Shown here piece by piece: positions 1-8,473 of a stretch of 64,000 nt of DNA. The position numbers and the translations under genes were made by a program. Within the stretch, counting starts at the first letter, position 1. Every line of letters begins with the position of its first letter. The notes beneath the pieces are model-generated. The model was given only the letters and a program-made list of their open reading frames with translations. It made no database searches and was not told the DNA's origin. The stretch covers positions 186,001 through 250,000 of the forward strand of contig JAEWTL010000038.1 in the NCBI GenBank assembly GCA_023459495.1, in the 5' to 3' direction. Source of the DNA: Bacillota bacterium (GTDB lineage Bacteria; Bacillota; Clostridia; Christensenellales; SZUA-584).

Positions 1-1
1 C

Positions 2-1039
2 GGGACACATGCCGGCAGCCTCAACGCCTCCCGCACGATTTACGAAGCGCGGAACAAGATCGCTAAGTTATTCGGATGCAAGCGCGCCGATCATGTCGTG
101 TTTACATGCAATTCTACGGAGGCGCTGAATATCGCCATCAATGGCGCTATTGGTCCGGGCAATCATGTGATTGCCACTGATATGGAACACAACTCCGTTT
201 TGCGGCCGCTTTACCGCCTGAAGGCGGAACAACAGGTGGAGCTGAGTTTTGTGGCCGCGGACAGGCACGGAATTGTTGATTATACGGACTTTGAGAAGCT
301 GATACGTCCGAACACGCAGGCTATCGTCTGCACGCAGGCTTCGAACCTGACCGGCGATATGATAGATGTAGCGCAAGTAGGGCAAGTCGCGAAAAAGCAC
401 GGCCTTCTGTTTATTGTTGACGCTTCCCAGACGGCGGGCTGTTTCCCGATTGACATGGACGAAATGAACATTGATATCCTCTGCTTTACCGGCCACAAAG
501 GGCTGATGGGCCCTCAGGGCACTGGGGGGATGTGCATTCGCGAAGGCGTTACAATTCGTCCATGGAAGGTAGGCGGCACCGGTGTGCAGACCTACAGCAA
601 AACCCAGCCAGACCAGCTTCCGGCTTTGCTGGAGGCAGGCACGCTCAACGGACATGGCATTGCTGGCCTCTCTGCGGCGGTGGATTATATCAACGCGATA
701 GGAATAGAAGCCATCCGTGATAAAGAAGATATGCTGACACGCCGCTTTTATAATGGCGTTTCCGGCATTAACGGCATAACGGTTTACGGTGGCTTTACGG
801 CGAAGTATCGTGCGCCCGTAGTGGCGCTGAATATCAAGGACTACGACTCTGGCACGGTTTCCGACGAGCTTTCCGAGACATATGGTATTGCAACACGGCC
901 CGGCGCCCACTGCGCGCCCAGAATGCACCAGGCACTGGGCACAACACAGCAGGGAGCAGTCCGGTTCAGCTTCTCGTGGTTTACGAATATTCATGAGGTG
1001 GACGAAGCAATCCGCGCGGTGAAGGAACTGGCCGAATGA
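2..1039 (+). CDS. Class V aminotransferase / cysteine desulfurase-like protein (5' end cut by window)
   Basis: PLP-dependent fold-type I enzyme, related to the cysteine desulfurase-like group that includes EF2568-type proteins. The frame is open to the window edge, so the true start lies upstream. Visible signatures are an N-terminal FTCNSTEALN stretch, the cofactor region DASQTAG, the Schiff-base lysine in FTGHKGLMGP, and a C-terminal RPGAHCAP loop with the cysteine expected for a sulfur- or selenium-transferring enzyme. The stop overlaps the next start by 4 bases (ATGA), so it is translationally coupled to a DUF3343 protein. The neighbourhood (two DUF3343 proteins and a double-cubane protein) suggests a sulfur or selenium mobilisation role; this is inferred. 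Substrate cannot be told from sequence. Confidence 0.88.
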   Translation, partial: GTHAGSLNASRTIYEARNKIAKLFGCKRADHVVFTCNSTEALNIAINGAIGPGNHVIATDMEHNSVLRPLYRLKAEQQVELSFVAADRHGIVDYTDFEKLIRPNTQAIVCTQASNLTGDMIDVAQVGQVAKKHGLLFIVDASQTAGCFPIDMDEMNIDILCFTGHKGLMGPQGTGGMCIREGVTIRPWKVGGTGVQTYSKTQPDQLPALLEAGTLNGHGIAGLSAAVDYINAIGIEAIRDKEDMLTRRFYNGVSGINGITVYGGFTAKYRAPVVALNIKDYDSGTVSDELSETYGIATRPGAHCAPRMHQALGTTQQGAVRFSFSWFTNIHEVDEAIRAVKELAE

Positions 1040-1272
1040 GAATCAAGCAACTCAAATTAATCGTGACGTTCCATACAACGACATGCGCTATGGCGATGGA
1101 GAAAGTGTGTACGGGGAAAGGGATTCCCGGCAGACTGATACCCGTGCCGAGAGATATTACCGCAAACTGCGGCATGTCATGGTGCGCACCGGTGGAAGCA
1201 AAAAGTATCCTCGAGATGACCGCAAAAGAAGCCGGCATTGAAATAGACGGCTGGTATGAACTGATGGTCTGA
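1036..1272 (+). CDS. DUF3343 protein, putative thiol carrier (first copy)
   Basis: Small 78-residue protein of the DUF3343 family, sometimes annotated as a putative Se/S carrier. The family core is visible: an N-terminal beta strand, a GIPGRLIPVPR stretch and the NCGMSW motif with Cys45 and a second cysteine at 50. It starts inside the stop of the aminotransferase gene (ATGA overlap), so the two are coupled. A second member lies 3' of the double-cubane gene. Function is unproven; a carrier of persulfide or selenide from the aminotransferase to an acceptor would fit the context. Confidence 0.85.
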   Translation: MRIKQLKLIVTFHTTTCAMAMEKVCTGKGIPGRLIPVPRDITANCGMSWCAPVEAKSILEMTAKEAGIEIDGWYELMV

Positions 1273-1311
1273 CTGTCGTGACAGTTAAGTATATTTTTAG
1301 GAGGATGAGTA

Positions 1312-2586
1312 GTGTCAGATTATGTACAGATGTGGAAAGACCTTGGGATGGATCTGGAAAACCACGACTTATTGTGTCAGGTGCTGCCGACCGCCGTGGG
1401 TGATGTTTTCCTGACGCAGGAAAACCGTCCGACGGGCATGGATTTCTGGGATCTGGTCATCTCCGAGGTTCACGGTATTCGTCCGGCGGAGCTGATTGAA
1501 GCGCAGAAGCAGGGACGCAAGGTGTTCGGTACGTTTTGCGTTTATGTACCGGATGAAGTAGTGATTGCCGCGAACGGGATCGTCACAGGCCTTTGCGGTG
1601 GTTCCCAGTTTTGGGTACCCGACGGCGAAACCGTTCTTCCCAAGAGCACCTGCTCTTTGATCAAGGCCTCGGTGGGTGCGCGTTTGGGCAAGACCTGCCC
1701 ATTCTTCCGGATTGCCGATATGTATGTCGGCGAAACCACCTGTGATGGCAAGAAAAAAGCGTATGAGATCCTTGGCGAAGATGTACCGATGCACATCATG
1801 GATGTTCCTCAGATGAAGAGGGAAAAGGATATCCTCAAGTGGAAGGATGAGATTGCCGAGTTCGCGAAGGTTGTTGAAGAATTAACAGGCAACGAAATTA
1901 CTGTGGAAAAGCTGGGTAATGCCATCAAGATCATTAACGAAAAGAGAAAAGCGTTGCAAAGGGTGTACGACGCCCGCAAGTCTGAATGTCTGCCAATCTC
2001 CGGCCGGGACGCGCTGCTCATGATACAGATTGCATTCTTTGATGACCCGGAGCGCTGCGCTCAGATGTGCAACAAGCTGGCCGATGAGCTCGAACAGCGT
2101 ATCAAGGACGGTGTTTGCGTCGTACCCGCCGGTACAAAGAGAATCCTTGTCACCGGTACGCCGCTCGCAGTACCGAACTGGAAGTTGCACAACATCATTG
2201 AAACCAGTGGTGCGGCTGTCGTCTGCGAGGAAATGTGCACTGGCACCCGATATTTTGAAAATCTGGTGGACGATACGAGGACCACGCTGGACGAGCAGTT
2301 CATGGCGTTGTCGGAGCGCTATATGAAGACCAACTGCGCCTGCTTTACGCCCAATACCGGAAGAATCGACGACATCCTGCGGATGGTAGATGAATACAAG
2401 GTTGACGGCGTAATTGACTGTAATCTAAAGTTCTGCTGTCTGTACGATACTGAAAAGCATCTGGTTTCCAGGGCACTCAAAGACGCCGGTGTTCCCGTGC
2501 TCAGCCTCGAAACGGATTATACCGATACCGACGCCGAACAGCTTCGTACCCGTATCGGCGCGTTTATTGAAATGCTAAATGACTGA
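1312..2586 (+). CDS. Double-cubane cluster protein / 2-hydroxyacyl-CoA dehydratase component D family
   Basis: 424-residue protein of the HgdB/YjiM superfamily. It matches the stand-alone group known as double-cubane cluster proteins (DccP), which carry an [8Fe-9S] cluster and, with an ATPase activator, reduce small molecules such as acetylene. Candidate cluster ligands are spread as expected: GTFCVY, STCSLI, KTCPFF, EEMCTG, NCACF and KFCCLY. The start is GTG at 1312, set by a perfect AGGAGG at 1299-1304; the ATG at 1305 is out of frame. Its 3' end overlaps the second DUF3343 gene by 8 bases. No activator ATPase gene is in the window. The physiological substrate is unknown. Confidence 0.88.
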   Translation: MSDYVQMWKDLGMDLENHDLLCQVLPTAVGDVFLTQENRPTGMDFWDLVISEVHGIRPAELIEAQKQGRKVFGTFCVYVPDEVVIAANGIVTGLCGGSQFWVPDGETVLPKSTCSLIKASVGARLGKTCPFFRIADMYVGETTCDGKKKAYEILGEDVPMHIMDVPQMKREKDILKWKDEIAEFAKVVEELTGNEITVEKLGNAIKIINEKRKALQRVYDARKSECLPISGRDALLMIQIAFFDDPERCAQMCNKLADELEQRIKDGVCVVPAGTKRILVTGTPLAVPNWKLHNIIETSGAAVVCEEMCTGTRYFENLVDDTRTTLDEQFMALSERYMKTNCACFTPNTGRIDDILRMVDEYKVDGVIDCNLKFCCLYDTEKHLVSRALKDAGVPVLSLETDYTDTDAEQLRTRIGAFIEMLND

Positions 2587-2851
2587 ACCGGACGTTAGGT
2601 ATTACGTTCTCTTTGCCAACTATACCCACGGAATGGCCTTGCACGATCTGCTGACAGCTGCCGGAATCCCTAATCGGATTGCGCCGGCTCCCCGTTCAAT
2701 TCAGGGTGAGCTGTCCTGCGGCATGTCGCTGATCGTGAAGCCGGAAGATATCAAAGCGGCAAGGGCGTGTATCGAGCAAAATAAAGCGCCGTATCACGAT
2801 ATTGTTCCGTTGACCGGACAGATCAGGGCCCAACGGGATCGATATTGCTGA
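2579..2851 (+). CDS. DUF3343 protein, putative thiol carrier (second copy)
   Basis: 90-residue paralogue of the protein encoded at 1036-1272, sharing the GIPNRIAPAPR stretch and the SCGMSL motif (Cys47), but without the second cysteine next to it. It overlaps the end of the double-cubane gene by 8 bases and is therefore co-transcribed with it. Two DUF3343 genes bracketing a DccP-type gene suggest that the carriers serve that enzyme or its maturation, which is inference. Confidence 0.85.
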   Translation: MTEPDVRYYVLFANYTHGMALHDLLTAAGIPNRIAPAPRSIQGELSCGMSLIVKPEDIKAARACIEQNKAPYHDIVPLTGQIRAQRDRYC

Positions 2852-2918
2852 CGTCGGGGATGTTATATCGTTATAAGTAGCAGTACATGTGTCTGCTTTA
2901 ACTGATTACCAGACCACT

Positions 2919-2960
2919 TTAAAAAAGAACCCCATTGCCTCTTATGGCTTGGGGTTCCTT
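2919..2960 (-). terminator. Intrinsic terminator of the MMPL/two-component operon
   Basis: GAACCCCA (2927-2934) pairs with TGGGGTTC (2950-2957), with three further inner base pairs. Read on the minus strand the stem is followed by TTCTTTTTTAA, so it ends transcription about 50 bases after the histidine kinase stop. On the plus strand the tail is poorer in T, but the hairpin could also slow transcription coming from the DUF3343 operon. Confidence 0.85.
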
Positions 2961-3007
2961 TATGTTATCACCGAAGCTAAAAAGAGGATGCGCATTTTCT
3001 GTCTGCC

Positions 3008-4087
3008 CTATTCCAGCGTAAAGCAGAACTCCGCGCCGCCCTCCGGCAGGTTGCGTGCCATAAGGCTGCCGCCGTGCGCTTCCACGATGTTCTTGCAGAT
3101 CGACAGCCCCAGACCCGATACGGCCCTGCCATTGTCGGTGGTGAAGAACGGCTCGAATATGTGCGCAATGTCCTGAATGCCATTGCCATCGTCGCTCACG
3201 CAAAAGACAGTGCGCTTATCTTCCTGCCGCGTATGAACATGGATGTGCAGCCCCTGCGCCTGCGCATTGTGGCGCACCGCATTGCCGATAAGATTGGCAA
3301 ATACCCGCCGCAGCTTCGCAAAGTCCGCGCTGACCGCCGCCTCTGCATCACAGTCATTGCCGACCGTGAACTGTACACCACGCTGCGCCAGCTCCTCCGT
3401 GTACTCCTCTTCCAGCACGCGCTCGATAAACGAAACCGGCACTTCCCTGCAGCTGAGCGGACTCATCAGCTTTCCCTCGATATAACCGTCGAATTCCTCG
3501 ATAATGGCTTCGATACTCTTTGCGCCGCTGTGGATGACAGACAGGTACTGCCGGATCCGTTCAGGCGGGAGCTCTTTTTTCATCAAGCTTTCGCTGTAGC
3601 CCAACACGGAGGTCAGCGGGGTTTTAATGTCGTGCGATATGCCCGCGACCATGCGATTCTGCAGCTGTTTTTCCTCTTCCAGTTCCCGTGACATCTGGGC
3701 AAAGGCGTTCTGCAGCACGCCGATCTCATCCTTCCGGCTCGTCTCCGGTACGCGTTTTAACTTGTAATGGCGCACATTAAAGCAAAGCCTGTCCAGCGGG
3801 CGCGCGTAGATGAAGTATACGATCACACCGATAGCGACCAGCATAATGACCATGAGCAGCAATTCAAAGCTCATCACCGAGGCCAAAAGCCCGTTGTGGC
3901 GCAGTCCTTCTGCCGTTATTGGTTTACCGCTGAATTCAGAAATCCGCTTGGCAATCTCGCCCGCATAGTATACCATAAAATACAGGTACAGTATCAGCAG
4001 GTTCAGCGCCAGCATCACCGTGATGATGACCGGAATGCGGACGCGCAGGCTGGACAGCCGCGTACGCAGGCTTTTCTTACTGGACAA
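3008..4087 (-). CDS. Membrane sensor histidine kinase
   Basis: 359 residues, typical small Firmicute sensor kinase. Two membrane segments (about 19-41 and 70-94) enclose a short extracellular loop of about 30 residues, so the signal is probably read at or in the membrane. A HAMP-like linker follows, then the HisKA box SHDIKTPLTS with phospho-acceptor His152 and an HATPase domain with N box (NLIGNAVRHN), DDGNGI and GLGLSI. The short loop is the layout of intramembrane-sensing kinases that respond to envelope stress and peptide antibiotics. The start overlaps the response regulator gene by 11 bases. Last gene of a four-gene operon with an MMPL exporter. Confidence 0.93.
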   Translation of the reverse strand: MSSKKSLRTRLSSLRVRIPVIITVMLALNLLILYLYFMVYYAGEIAKRISEFSGKPITAEGLRHNGLLASVMSFELLLMVIMLVAIGVIVYFIYARPLDRLCFNVRHYKLKRVPETSRKDEIGVLQNAFAQMSRELEEEKQLQNRMVAGISHDIKTPLTSVLGYSESLMKKELPPERIRQYLSVIHSGAKSIEAIIEEFDGYIEGKLMSPLSCREVPVSFIERVLEEEYTEELAQRGVQFTVGNDCDAEAAVSADFAKLRRVFANLIGNAVRHNAQAQGLHIHVHTRQEDKRTVFCVSDDGNGIQDIAHIFEPFFTTDNGRAVSGLGLSICKNIVEAHGGSLMARNLPEGGAEFCFTLE

Positions 4088-4745
4088 ATTTATACCCTAC
4101 CCCCCACACCGTTTTGATATGCCGGTTATCCGGGTCCATCTTGTCGCGCAGGTTTTTGATGGTGACCGTCACGGAACCCACATCAAAGTAATTCATGCCC
4201 CATACGCTGTCGAATATCTGCTCGCGGGTCAGCACCTGCCCCATGTGATCGTACAGATACATCAACAGCTGGAATTCGCGTGTGGTCAGTTCCACAGGCT
4301 CACCGTTTTTCAACACTTCAAAGCTGCCACGACGTATTTGGTAATCGCCGAAGCATATGGGCCCAGCCTCACCCCCAGCCTTACGCTTGTCCCGGCGAAC
4401 ATGCGCCTTCACCTTTGCCACCAGTTCTTCCACGACGAACGGCTTGGTGATATAATCGTCCGCGCCCAGTTCCAGCCCCACCAGCGTATCGAGCGTCCGG
4501 CTTTTCGCGGTTACGAACAGTATCGGGCAAACGGTATGGTCCCGTATGCGCCGCATCACCTCAATGCCGTCCATACCGGGCATCATGATATCCAGCAGGA
4601 TCAGCGAAAAGGAGCCGCTGCGCACGGCCTCGACCGCAGCGCTGCCGTCATGGACGACCAATGTATCAAAGCCTTCGTCCGCCAGACTGTCGGATATCAG
4701 TCGGGCAATATTTCTGTCGTCGTCCGCAACGAGTATTCTGTCCAT
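4077..4745 (-). CDS. OmpR/PhoB-family response regulator
   Basis: 222 residues: receiver domain with acidic pocket DDD at 8-10, phospho-acceptor Asp52 in LLDIMMPG, conserved Lys in ITKPF, then a winged-helix DNA-binding domain ending GVGYKFV. Start at ATG 4745 is supported by AAAGGAGG just upstream. It sits 29 bases after the secreted coiled protein gene and overlaps the kinase gene, so it is co-expressed with its cognate kinase and with the MMPL exporter, which is the likely target of regulation (inferred). Confidence 0.95.
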   Translation of the reverse strand: MDRILVADDDRNIARLISDSLADEGFDTLVVHDGSAAVEAVRSGSFSLILLDIMMPGMDGIEVMRRIRDHTVCPILFVTAKSRTLDTLVGLELGADDYITKPFVVEELVAKVKAHVRRDKRKAGGEAGPICFGDYQIRRGSFEVLKNGEPVELTTREFQLLMYLYDHMGQVLTREQIFDSVWGMNYFDVGSVTVTIKNLRDKMDPDNRHIKTVWGVGYKFVQ

Positions 4746-4774
4746 ACGCGCCTCCTTTCCGCTATCATACCATA

Positions 4775-6211
4775 TTATTCTTCCCCTTTATACAGCCCAA
4801 ACAGATCCAGCAGCTTATCAAAAAACGTCTGCGGCCCGGCGGGTTCCGGCTCCGGCTCCTCCGCATCCGGCAAACTGATCTTATCGGTCTTCATGACGAA
4901 CAGTACGCTGTTTACGTTATTGGCCTCGTTGACGAACGATACCGGCACAAAATCTCCGCTGGTGTATTTGCCGATGGTTTCGTCTATTTCATCGCGCATG
5001 GACTGCAGCTCGTCCGGTATACCGCTGACGTTTTCGTCGAGCTCATCCAGCGCGTTGGCCAGCTTGTGCGTGGCGCTGTTGAGCTTGCCGTAACCCTCAG
5101 CCATAGTGGCGGCGTTCCCAGGCAGGGACTGCAGCCCCGCGTCAAACGTCTGATACTGCGCGTTCAGCTGTGACATGCCCTGCGCGCTGCCGGCCAGCAC
5201 CTGGTACTGCGCAATGTAGGCTTGTGCCAGTGCCTGAACCTGCGGGTCCGGGCTGGCTGACAACGTCTGTGCTAATGCCAGCGCATCGGAAGAACCGGCT
5301 GCCGCGGCGCTGAGCGCCCCGCTCATGCTGTTTATCCCGGTGGATATCTGCCCGGAAGCATTGGCGATATCCTGCATACCCGCTTCAAAATCGCCAAGGC
5401 CGTTATTGAATTTGCCCGAAGCGCTGGCGATCTGCCCTCCAGCGTCCGCCAGCTCCGCTACGCCGTCCGCCAACTCGGTAAAATCGCTCTGCGCCTCATC
5501 CAGCCGGTCCGTATACGCGCCTGTGTCGATGCCCACGCTGCCCGTATGCAGCGCCTTGATCTGTATCGCGCTCATTTCAAACTCGGTCACCGAAGCCTTA
5601 AGCGCATAGGTTACTGGGTCCGCCGCTTGCATCACCGTATAGCCCACGCTGATGTTCTTGCCCGCCGCTACGATGTTGGCGTCCTCACCGGATACGTTGG
5701 TGCAATGCTCCGCGTCAAGCGTATAGGATATCTGCAGCACGTAGTTGTCGTAAAAGCTCTGGTAGCGCGCGTCACCCTGCTGCACCGAGATGCGGATCTC
5801 GATGTCACCCGAAACCCCCGCCAGTGACTGCGCGTCCGTCGCTTCCCCGTTCAGCAGATAGTCGATGTCAAAGTTCCACGGCAGCGCGGTCTCGCTCATT
5901 TCTCCCTGATAGTAGAAGCGGCCCTGCGGTGCGTCCATCGTATTCACGCCGTTTGCCGCATTGACAGGGTCCGTAGTCGTCAGGTTTTTGACGCTTTTGT
6001 AATTGCCGTAGTCCGTGACCGTACCGGCGCTCTCCATCTCGAACGCGTTGACGACATAAATGGCGCTCACGCTGCCGTCTCCGGACAGGTTGACATATAC
6101 CGTTTCGTCCTTCTGCGTGGCCGTGCCCGCATATGCAGGGGCCGGGCAGACCGCTATGGCCAGCACACAGGCCAGACCGACGAAAGCAGCCTTAAACTTC
6201 TTATTTTTCAT
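4775..6211 (-). CDS. Secreted coiled protein with Leu/Gly/Ala heptad-like repeats, partner of MMPL exporter
   Basis: 478 residues. N-terminal signal peptide (hydrophobic core about 9-24, probable cleavage after AYA). The middle (about 235-410) is rich in alanine, serine and glycine with repeated ELADG/ASGKFNNGLGD-type heptads, like the extracellular coiled region of YhgE/Pip-type and MMPL-associated proteins. The tail is acidic and proline rich (EPEPEPAG). No C-terminal membrane anchor is obvious. The gene overlaps the upstream MMPL gene by 11 bases, so the two are translationally coupled. A role as extracytoplasmic partner of the exporter is inferred; no enzymatic motif was seen. Confidence 0.8.
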   Translation of the reverse strand: MKNKKFKAAFVGLACVLAIAVCPAPAYAGTATQKDETVYVNLSGDGSVSAIYVVNAFEMESAGTVTDYGNYKSVKNLTTTDPVNAANGVNTMDAPQGRFYYQGEMSETALPWNFDIDYLLNGEATDAQSLAGVSGDIEIRISVQQGDARYQSFYDNYVLQISYTLDAEHCTNVSGEDANIVAAGKNISVGYTVMQAADPVTYALKASVTEFEMSAIQIKALHTGSVGIDTGAYTDRLDEAQSDFTELADGVAELADAGGQIASASGKFNNGLGDFEAGMQDIANASGQISTGINSMSGALSAAAAGSSDALALAQTLSASPDPQVQALAQAYIAQYQVLAGSAQGMSQLNAQYQTFDAGLQSLPGNAATMAEGYGKLNSATHKLANALDELDENVSGIPDELQSMRDEIDETIGKYTSGDFVPVSFVNEANNVNSVLFVMKTDKISLPDAEEPEPEPAGPQTFFDKLLDLFGLYKGEE

Positions 6212-8279
6212 GGTTGGAATCCTCCTTAAAGTTCAGTTTCAAGGTGGTCTTTTTGATCAACGGATCGCAGAGCCGCAGCAACGCAGGCAGCAGCAGCACG
6301 ACCATGCCGAGAGATAACGCCGCGCCGCGGCCAATCAGCTCTCCCAACTGCCCGATTACGCCGTTGGTGGAAATCATGCTGATGATCAGCCCTGCGGAAA
6401 TCAATATGGTTGCCGAAGTCAGTATGGAACCGAACGTCTCTGACACCGCCTCCGCCGCAGCCTGTTTGCGCCCCAGCAGCCGGCGCTTTTCGATATAGCG
6501 GCTGGAGTAGAGTATCGCGTAGTCCACCGTTGCGCCCAGCTGTATGGAGCTGATGATGATGAAGCCGATGTACATGAGCGGCGTGCCCGAAAAGTATGGT
6601 ACCGCGAGGTTGATCCAGATGGATATCTCGATCACGAGCAGCAGCAGTATGGGCAGCGATATGGACCGGAAGGTGAGCAGGATCACGAGGCCGATGGCGA
6701 TCATCGCGGCGGTGTTGACCACCGGATTGTCCGCCGTCACCACCTGCTTCATATCGTAGATGTTGACGCTGCCGCCTGTGAGATAATATTCGTCGTAATA
6801 GCGGCGCGCAGTGTCCCGTATCGACTCCACCGTGGAAAACGCTTCACTGCTCTCACCCGGCGCGTTGACATTGATAATCATACGGCTGTACCCGTTTGAT
6901 ATGAACATGGACAGCGTATCCTCCGGCACAAATTCCTGTGGCGTGGGCGCGCCGACTGTGGTCAGGTACGACGATACCTCCGTGACATACGGCAGGGCGT
7001 CAATCTCCTTCGTCAGCAGCTTCTCCGTTTCATAATCGCCCTCCGGCACCATCAGTATCATCTGGTTGGCTTCGCCGAACACCGTACTGATCGCCTCCGC
7101 ATCGTGGCCAAGCTGCGAGTTCTTGTCGCCGCTGACCGCATCAGAGCCATAGACGAATTCGTTCTTTTGCTGTGCCAGATAGGACGGCACCGCAACCAGT
7201 ACCACGATAATGATGACCGGCACGCTCAGCTTCACCACCCATTTGCCCAGTTTCGAGAATTTTGGGATAAAGCTTTTGTGCCGAGTCTTTTCAATCACCT
7301 TATAGGTGAGCATGGCCAATGCGGGCAGCAGGAACACCACGCTGAGCAGACTGAAGACAACGCCTTTGGCCAGCACCACACCCATGTCCACGCCGATCAG
7401 AAAGCGCATGAGCGTCAGCGCCGCAAAGCCGAATATCGTGGTCAAGCCGCTCGCAACGATAGTGGGGAACGCGCTCTTCATCGCGGCCTTCATGGCGGCC
7501 TCGGGCGCAAGGCCCTCCTCGCGGTAATCCCGGAAGCGGTGCAGCAAAAATATCGAGTAGTCCATCGACACTGCAAGCTGCAGCACTGCCGCCGCCGTCT
7601 GTGTCACAAACGAGATCTCGCCCAAGAACGCGTTAGTGCCCATGTTTGCGATGACCGCGATGCCGATCACGAATATGAACAGCACGGGTTCGAACCACGA
7701 TGACGTGGTCAGCAGCAGGATGATGAGCACGAGCGGCAGCAGGATCGACATCATTGTTTTAAGCTCTGCGCCGGTGCTCTGCTTGGCCGCCACGCCGTTG
7801 ACCGCGCCGCCCGACATCGCACCTTCAGAGCCGATCACAGTGCGGATATCGTCCAGCGTCGCGGCATTCTGTTTGCCCGTCACATCGGCTTCAAGCTGCA
7901 CGGCAAACAGCGCGTAGCCATCCTTATAGTAGCTCTCGAGCAGTTCTTCATCGATGAACGACTGCGGCTGATGGATATCCGCCGCGTCGTCCAGCCAGCG
8001 CACATTATTAACGCCCTGCACCGCGGCAATGCGATCCTTGTACTCCAGCGCTTCGGTGAAGCCATCCACCGGCACCATCACGCGCGTACCGTTCTGGCTG
8101 ATCTTATCAAATACCGACTCCATCTTATGGAGCGCTACGGTGGACTCGCTGTCCTCCGGCAGGTAATCCAGCAGGTCATAGTTGACCTTTACCATCGGCA
8201 CCAGCAGCACGCTGATCAGCGTCAGTACACCGAAGATGATAATGATCAACGCCTTGTGCCGCACAATCCTTTCTATCAC
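6201..8279 (-). CDS. MMPL/RND-superfamily membrane transporter
   Basis: 692 residues with the two-fold RND layout: one membrane segment at the N terminus, a large extracytoplasmic loop, five more segments, and then the same pattern repeated. MMPL hallmarks are AVSMDYSIFLLHRFR in the first half and GATVDYAILYSSRY in the second, each with the membrane-embedded Asp-Tyr pair used for proton coupling. Start is GTG at 8279 after a GGGGGG stretch. It is the first gene of an operon with a secreted coiled protein and a two-component system. Family members export lipids or hydrophobic peptides; the substrate here is unknown. Confidence 0.9.
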   Translation of the reverse strand: MIERIVRHKALIIIIFGVLTLISVLLVPMVKVNYDLLDYLPEDSESTVALHKMESVFDKISQNGTRVMVPVDGFTEALEYKDRIAAVQGVNNVRWLDDAADIHQPQSFIDEELLESYYKDGYALFAVQLEADVTGKQNAATLDDIRTVIGSEGAMSGGAVNGVAAKQSTGAELKTMMSILLPLVLIILLLTTSSWFEPVLFIFVIGIAVIANMGTNAFLGEISFVTQTAAAVLQLAVSMDYSIFLLHRFRDYREEGLAPEAAMKAAMKSAFPTIVASGLTTIFGFAALTLMRFLIGVDMGVVLAKGVVFSLLSVVFLLPALAMLTYKVIEKTRHKSFIPKFSKLGKWVVKLSVPVIIIVVLVAVPSYLAQQKNEFVYGSDAVSGDKNSQLGHDAEAISTVFGEANQMILMVPEGDYETEKLLTKEIDALPYVTEVSSYLTTVGAPTPQEFVPEDTLSMFISNGYSRMIINVNAPGESSEAFSTVESIRDTARRYYDEYYLTGGSVNIYDMKQVVTADNPVVNTAAMIAIGLVILLTFRSISLPILLLLVIEISIWINLAVPYFSGTPLMYIGFIIISSIQLGATVDYAILYSSRYIEKRRLLGRKQAAAEAVSETFGSILTSATILISAGLIISMISTNGVIGQLGELIGRGAALSLGMVVLLLPALLRLCDPLIKKTTLKLNFKEDSNHEK

Positions 8280-8408
8280 GCCTGTTTTCCCCCCAGCAAA
8301 AATTAAGCACCGTACAAATCATACGGCGCGAAAATTAAAGCGCGATGGAATAAAAATTATTAAAAATTAAGAGATATCGGATTACCATGCATTTGGTCCG
8401 GTGAACAG

Positions 8409-8460
8409 ATAAAAACAAGGCGCGGTGCAGGCCTCTCCCCATGGGCTGCACCGCGCCTTG
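8409..8460 (-). terminator. Strong intrinsic terminator of the ABC export operon
   Basis: A perfect 14-base arm (CAAGGCGCGGTGCA, 8416-8429) pairs with 8447-8460. On the minus strand the stem is followed by TTTTTATC. It lies 14 bases after the stop of the adaptor gene 8474-11185 and separates that operon from the MMPL operon. Bases 8280-8408 between them must hold the MMPL promoter; I could not pick a convincing one. Confidence 0.93.
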
Positions 8461-8473
8461 TCACGGCGTTCTG

